From Kiritimatiellia bacterium (GTDB lineage Bacteria; Verrucomicrobiota; Kiritimatiellia; UBA8416; JABMPJ01): 7,719 nucleotides of DNA. The translations under genes were made by a program, and so were the position numbers. The notes below the pieces were generated by a model. That model was not told the DNA's origin. It was given only the letters and a program-made list of their open reading frames with translations, and made no database searches. Positions within the stretch are counted from its first letter, which is position 1. Each line of letters starts with the position of its first letter. Below, one piece after another: positions 6,201 to 7,719 of the stretch. The DNA lies in the NCBI GenBank assembly GCA_029939545.1, contig JAOZSS010000114.1, positions 1-7,719 on the forward strand. Direction: 5' to 3'.

Positions 6201-6225
6201 GATGTCTTTGCCTTAGCGGCTTGGA

Positions 6226-6246
6226 GATCGCGCCGTGTGCGCGATC
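6226..6246. repeat. Perfect 8-bp hairpin
   Basis: GATCGCGC at 6226-6233 and GCGCGATC at 6239-6246 pair perfectly around a 5-nt loop. It follows the TTAGCGGC motif at 6213-6220 by 5 bp and is the first member of the hairpin array. Confidence 0.6.
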
Positions 6247-6280
6247 CTCGCAGGCCGTTTTCTGATGGTTCGGCCGATCG

Positions 6281-6315
6281 GGGCCGATTCCGGCCTCCTG
6301 GCCGGAAGCGGGCCC
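6281..6315. repeat. Long hairpin with TCCT loop
   Basis: TTCCGGCC at 6288-6295 and GGCCGGAA at 6300-6307 pair perfectly around TCCT. The stem continues after one mismatch with CCG/CGG and, after a one-base bulge, GGG/CCC, giving about 14 pairs. Confidence 0.65.
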
Positions 6316-6363
6316 GGTGGCCGGGAGCAGCTAAGGGATTGTGGAGGCTTTGAAGATGCCGGG

Positions 6364-6400
6364 GCTGGCGTGACGGGTGCTCCGCAGCCGACATGCCAGC
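6364..6400. repeat. Long hairpin
   Basis: GCTGGCGTG at 6364-6372 pairs with CATGCCAGC at 6392-6400 (one G-T pair). After one mismatch the stem continues with CGG/CCG and TGC/GCA to a 3-nt loop at 6381-6383, so nearly the whole 37-nt segment folds. Confidence 0.65.
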
Positions 6401-6525
6401 TATGGGGAAAGGGTGGGACGGCCGCTTGAAGCTGTGGATGGACGGGGCAGCGCGACTGTCGGGCCGGTGTCCGGAGCGGTCATGTTGCGGGGCACCGACC
6501 AGCCTCAGCTTGATGCGGACGGCCC

Positions 6526-6552
6526 AGGGGAACCGGGCACGGGGGTTCCCCT
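6526..6552. repeat. Perfect 9-bp hairpin
   Basis: AGGGGAACC at 6526-6534 and GGTTCCCCT at 6544-6552 are perfect inverted repeats around a 9-nt GC-rich loop. It is followed by TCAATAAATGAG rather than a T-tract, so it is not an ordinary terminator. Confidence 0.65.
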
Positions 6553-6565
6553 TCAATAAATGAGC

Positions 6566-6636
6566 AAGCCGGTTTTGCGGTGGCTCACGTGTGTTGAATA
6601 CTTGGAAGCACACGTTTGCCACGGCAACACCGGCTT
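6566..6636. repeat. 71-bp imperfect palindrome
   Basis: Positions 6566-6593 pair with 6609-6636 in one continuous register, 24 of 28 positions being complementary. The outer arms are AAGCCGGT and ACCGGCTT; inner segments are GGTGGC/GCCAC and CACGTGTG/CACACG. The apex holds GAATACTT (6596-6603), which recurs at the apex of the next hairpin. It is one of the largest inverted repeats in the window and lacks any T-tract. Confidence 0.75.
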
Positions 6637-6742
6637 TCCGATTGGGGGCAGCTCTGCTGCCGGGGCAAGGGCGGAGCGCCCCTGCATGATTGTGTGCGTT
6701 CGCTTCCTCCGAGAAGCCCTGAACCCACGCCCTGCCGCCGAG

Positions 6743-6764
6743 TGGACAGAATACTTTCTGTCCA
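6743..6764. repeat. Perfect 9-bp hairpin with TACT loop
   Basis: TGGACAGAA at 6743-6751 and TTCTGTCCA at 6756-6764 pair perfectly around TACT. The top of the hairpin reads GAATACTT (6749-6756), the same 8-mer as at the apex of the 6566-6636 palindrome, whose stem is otherwise unrelated. Confidence 0.7.
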
Positions 6765-6774
6765 AGCCCGTAGG

Positions 6775-6840
6775 GCCGTCAGTCTGCCGGTCTCCGTGGG
6801 CCGTGCAGCGGCCCGCAACAGAGACCGGCAGACTGGCGGT
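6775..6840. repeat. 66-bp two-tier palindrome
   Basis: CAGTCTGCCGGTCTC at 6780-6794 is perfectly repeated in inverse at 6821-6835, and the stem extends outward through G-T and G-C pairs to 6775/6840. Inside sits a second stem, GTGGGCCG at 6796-6803 with CGGCCCGC at 6809-6816 (one G-T pair), around a 5-nt loop. More than 25 base pairs in total make this the most stable-looking hairpin of the array. Confidence 0.8.
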
Positions 6841-6858
6841 GCGGGTGTGCGCCGGAAA

Positions 6859-6900
6859 GGATCAACGTTGCATAATGGATCCGTTATGCGATGTTGATCC
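6859..6900. repeat. 42-bp near-continuous palindrome
   Basis: GGATCAAC at 6859-6866 matches GTTGATCC at 6893-6900 in inverse, and GCATAA at 6870-6875 matches TTATGC at 6884-6889. Every remaining position across the centre pairs as Watson-Crick or G-T, so the entire segment is one uninterrupted palindrome centred at 6879/6880. Confidence 0.75.
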
Positions 6901-7192
6901 GGTGACGGCAGGCCGGTCGATCGACTTTACCAGCCAGCGTCGGCTGACCAACAAGCTCCTCTTCCCTGTCACTCACGAAATCATTTTGGCCGGGTTGCCG
7001 GCATTCCGGCGCGGACCCGCACGGCTCGGCGGCAGGGTGTGGGTTCGGGGCGCCCTCACATAACCAACCACGTCTGATTTCACCGGAAAGCTCCGCCCGC
7101 AGTGTAGGAGCAGCCCGCCCGCCTCTGGCGGGACCAGCGGGAGCGTCACCGCCGGAGGCATTCCGCATACATGATGGAGCGTAGCGTCAAGG

Positions 7193-7217
7193 TCGTCCTG
7201 AGCTTGTCGAAGGGCGA
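7193..7217. repeat. Dispersed-type palindromic repeat
   Basis: TCGTCCTGAGCTTGTCGAAG followed by GGCGA. The arms TCGTCCT and AGGGCGA pair with one G-T pair. From memory this matches a palindromic motif (CCTGAGCTTGTCGAAGG) repeated between genes in many bacterial genomes. Its presence favours chromosomal intergenic DNA for at least this part of the window. Confidence 0.55.
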
Positions 7218-7229
7218 CTCTGCTTGGGG

Positions 7230-7274
7230 GCGTTGGCGCGGTTCTTGGCTTCAAGCAAGAACCGTGAGCAACGC
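7230..7274. repeat. Long hairpin with shared 15-nt apex, copy 1
   Basis: CGGTTCTT at 7239-7246 pairs with AAGAACCG at 7257-7264; the stem resumes with GCGTTG/CAACGC at 7230-7235 and 7269-7274. The top, TGGCTTCAAGCAAGA at 7246-7260, is identical in the hairpin at 7512-7557, and itself folds (GCTT, C, AAGC). The surrounding arms differ between copies on both sides while staying complementary. Confidence 0.75.
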
Positions 7275-7340
7275 GGGGGGATTGGATGCGGGCAGGTACC
7301 TGGTGACGGTACCGGCCACGTCGGCGCGGGCAGGGCCTCG

Positions 7341-7376
7341 CATCAAGTGTGACAGGTATTCCTGGCGCACTTGATG
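7341..7376. repeat. 36-bp hairpin with TATT loop
   Basis: CATCAAGTG at 7341-7349 and CACTTGATG at 7368-7376 are perfect inverted repeats; after three positions with one mismatch, CAGG and CCTG close a TATT loop at 7357-7360. Read on the minus strand the apex is GGAATACC, sharing GAATAC with the apices at 6596 and 6749. Confidence 0.72.
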
Positions 7377-7511
7377 GCCTTCAGGTGCGAGGATAACGGA
7401 CGGGAGCTCGCCGAGTACGTCGGGGTGCGGATTGGGCGAAGACGCCGTAAGGCGGCTGAGGATGCGCAGCGCATCGGATCGGTGTGGAGCGTTGGTGTTA
7501 CCAGCACGGGA

Positions 7512-7557
7512 GCACTTGGCGTGCATCCTGGCTTCAAGCAAGATGCATGCAAAGTGC
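7512..7557. repeat. Long hairpin with shared 15-nt apex, copy 2
   Basis: Positions 7512-7527 pair with 7542-7557 at 15 of 16 positions (one G-T pair), the arms starting GCACTT and ending AAGTGC. The apex TGGCTTCAAGCAAGA at 7529-7543 is identical to copy 1 at 7246-7260. Both copies also carry TTGGCG in the 5' arm and a GGGGGGA a few bases after the 3' arm. Confidence 0.75.
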
Positions 7558-7617
7558 GGTGGCGCAGGGGGGACCGTAGACCGATCACGACGCTTGCCCG
7601 CCTGTGGCGTGGTAGTC

Positions 7618-7658
7618 GGGATCGGTCGGGTCGGTCGGGCCGATTGGTCGGCAGGATC
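7618..7658 (+). repeat. Low-complexity CGGT/CGGG stretch
   Basis: Degenerate repeats of CGGTCGGG and related 4-mers fill this stretch (for example TCGGTCGGGTCGGTCGGG at 7622-7639). It is a simple-sequence tract with no visible gene. Confidence 0.5.
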
Positions 7659-7663
7659 GGTAG

Positions 7664-7690
7664 CCGTTCGTCGACGCAGTCGACGGACGG
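7664..7690. repeat. 12-bp hairpin with GCA loop
   Basis: CCGTTCGTCGAC at 7664-7675 pairs with GTCGACGGACGG at 7679-7690 (one G-T pair) around GCA. It is the last member of the hairpin series before the window ends. Confidence 0.65.
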
Positions 7691-7719
7691 GGTCGGGGCG
7701 GTGTGAAGGAGGGGATTAC

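Larger units (their letters stand above)
6152..7719. other. 1.57-kb non-coding region dense in long hairpins
   Basis: No credible gene: the longest open frame (6560-7063, plus) is rich in Arg, Cys and Pro without motifs and runs straight through the palindromes. The stretch instead carries a succession of long inverted repeats, the strongest listed separately. They differ in sequence, have no T-tracts, and are separated by 10-200 bp. Further smaller ones occur at 6932-6947 (CAGCC, GGCTG), 6991-7019 (CGGGT/ACCCG around GCCGG/CCGGC), 7015-7044 (8 bp with one G-T pair), 7118-7132 (CCCGCC, TCT, GGCGGG), 7443-7454 (CGCC with a GTAA tetraloop) and 7461-7475 (GATGCG, CGCATC). Possible nature: folded single-strand sites, a large structured RNA, or clustered REP-like palindromes. 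Confidence 0.7.

Noticed and set aside
6526..6552. Rho-independent terminator of the zinc-ribbon operon
   Set aside because: The stem is strong but no T-run follows, and it lies 375 bp past the stop codon.
6560..7063. 167-codon open frame on the plus strand
   Set aside because: It runs through several long palindromes, is rich in Arg, Cys and Pro, lacks any domain-like pattern and has no Shine-Dalgarno sequence; long chance frames are common at this GC content.
6566..7557. Integron attC array
   Set aside because: The hairpins are attC-sized, but I find no GTTRRRY / RYYYAAC core pair at their ends and there are no cassette genes between them; in addition the apex, not the stem base, is the conserved part in the 7230 and 7512 copies.
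6152..7719. CRISPR array
   Set aside because: There is no direct repeat of regular length and spacing; the recurring units are inverted and unequal.

Overview
The window looks like the core of a small, high-GC bacterial mobile element. It carries a replication module, a twin-recombinase module and a two-gene regulatory module, and it is followed on the right by about 1.5 kb of non-coding DNA crowded with hairpins. No capsid, conjugation, partition or cargo gene is present. Gene spacing, Shine-Dalgarno sequences and 4-bp gene overlaps are bacterial. The phylum cannot be read from the sequence. No tRNA, rRNA or CRISPR array was found.

Layout. Positions 1-347 hold no gene, only short hairpins and short repeats, and lie downstream of the recombinase genes. 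Positions 348-2233 (minus strand) encode two complete, diverged tyrosine recombinases whose genes overlap by 4 bp. Positions 2234-2371 are a 138-bp gap containing five perfectly phased 11-bp repeats, with a sixth matching copy nearby; this resembles an iteron or other protein-binding array. Positions 2372-2545 (minus) encode a 57-aa protein coupled by a 4-bp overlap to a 924-aa primase-helicase at 2542-5316 (minus), which has a CHC2 zinc finger, TOPRIM, AAA+-type ATPase and probable winged helix. Positions 5317-5540 are a divergent control region with a short palindrome, possible promoters and a strong plus-strand terminator that may end a small antisense RNA. Positions 5541-6151 (plus) encode an XRE-type repressor and a small zinc-ribbon protein, again overlapping by 4 bp. 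From 6152 to the end I find no credible gene, but at least a dozen long imperfect palindromes.

Working model (inference). The primase-helicase replicates the element, perhaps from the 11-bp repeat array; the two recombinases act as a XerC/XerD-like pair for integration and excision; the XRE protein sets the lysogeny-like switch from the divergent region. The most unexplained part is the hairpin array. Two of its hairpins (7230-7274 and 7512-7557) share an identical 15-nt apex while their stems differ by compensating changes on both arms, which indicates that the folded form is what is maintained. It could be a set of folded single-strand recombination or replication sites, a large structured RNA, or a cluster of REP-like palindromes in the flanking chromosome.
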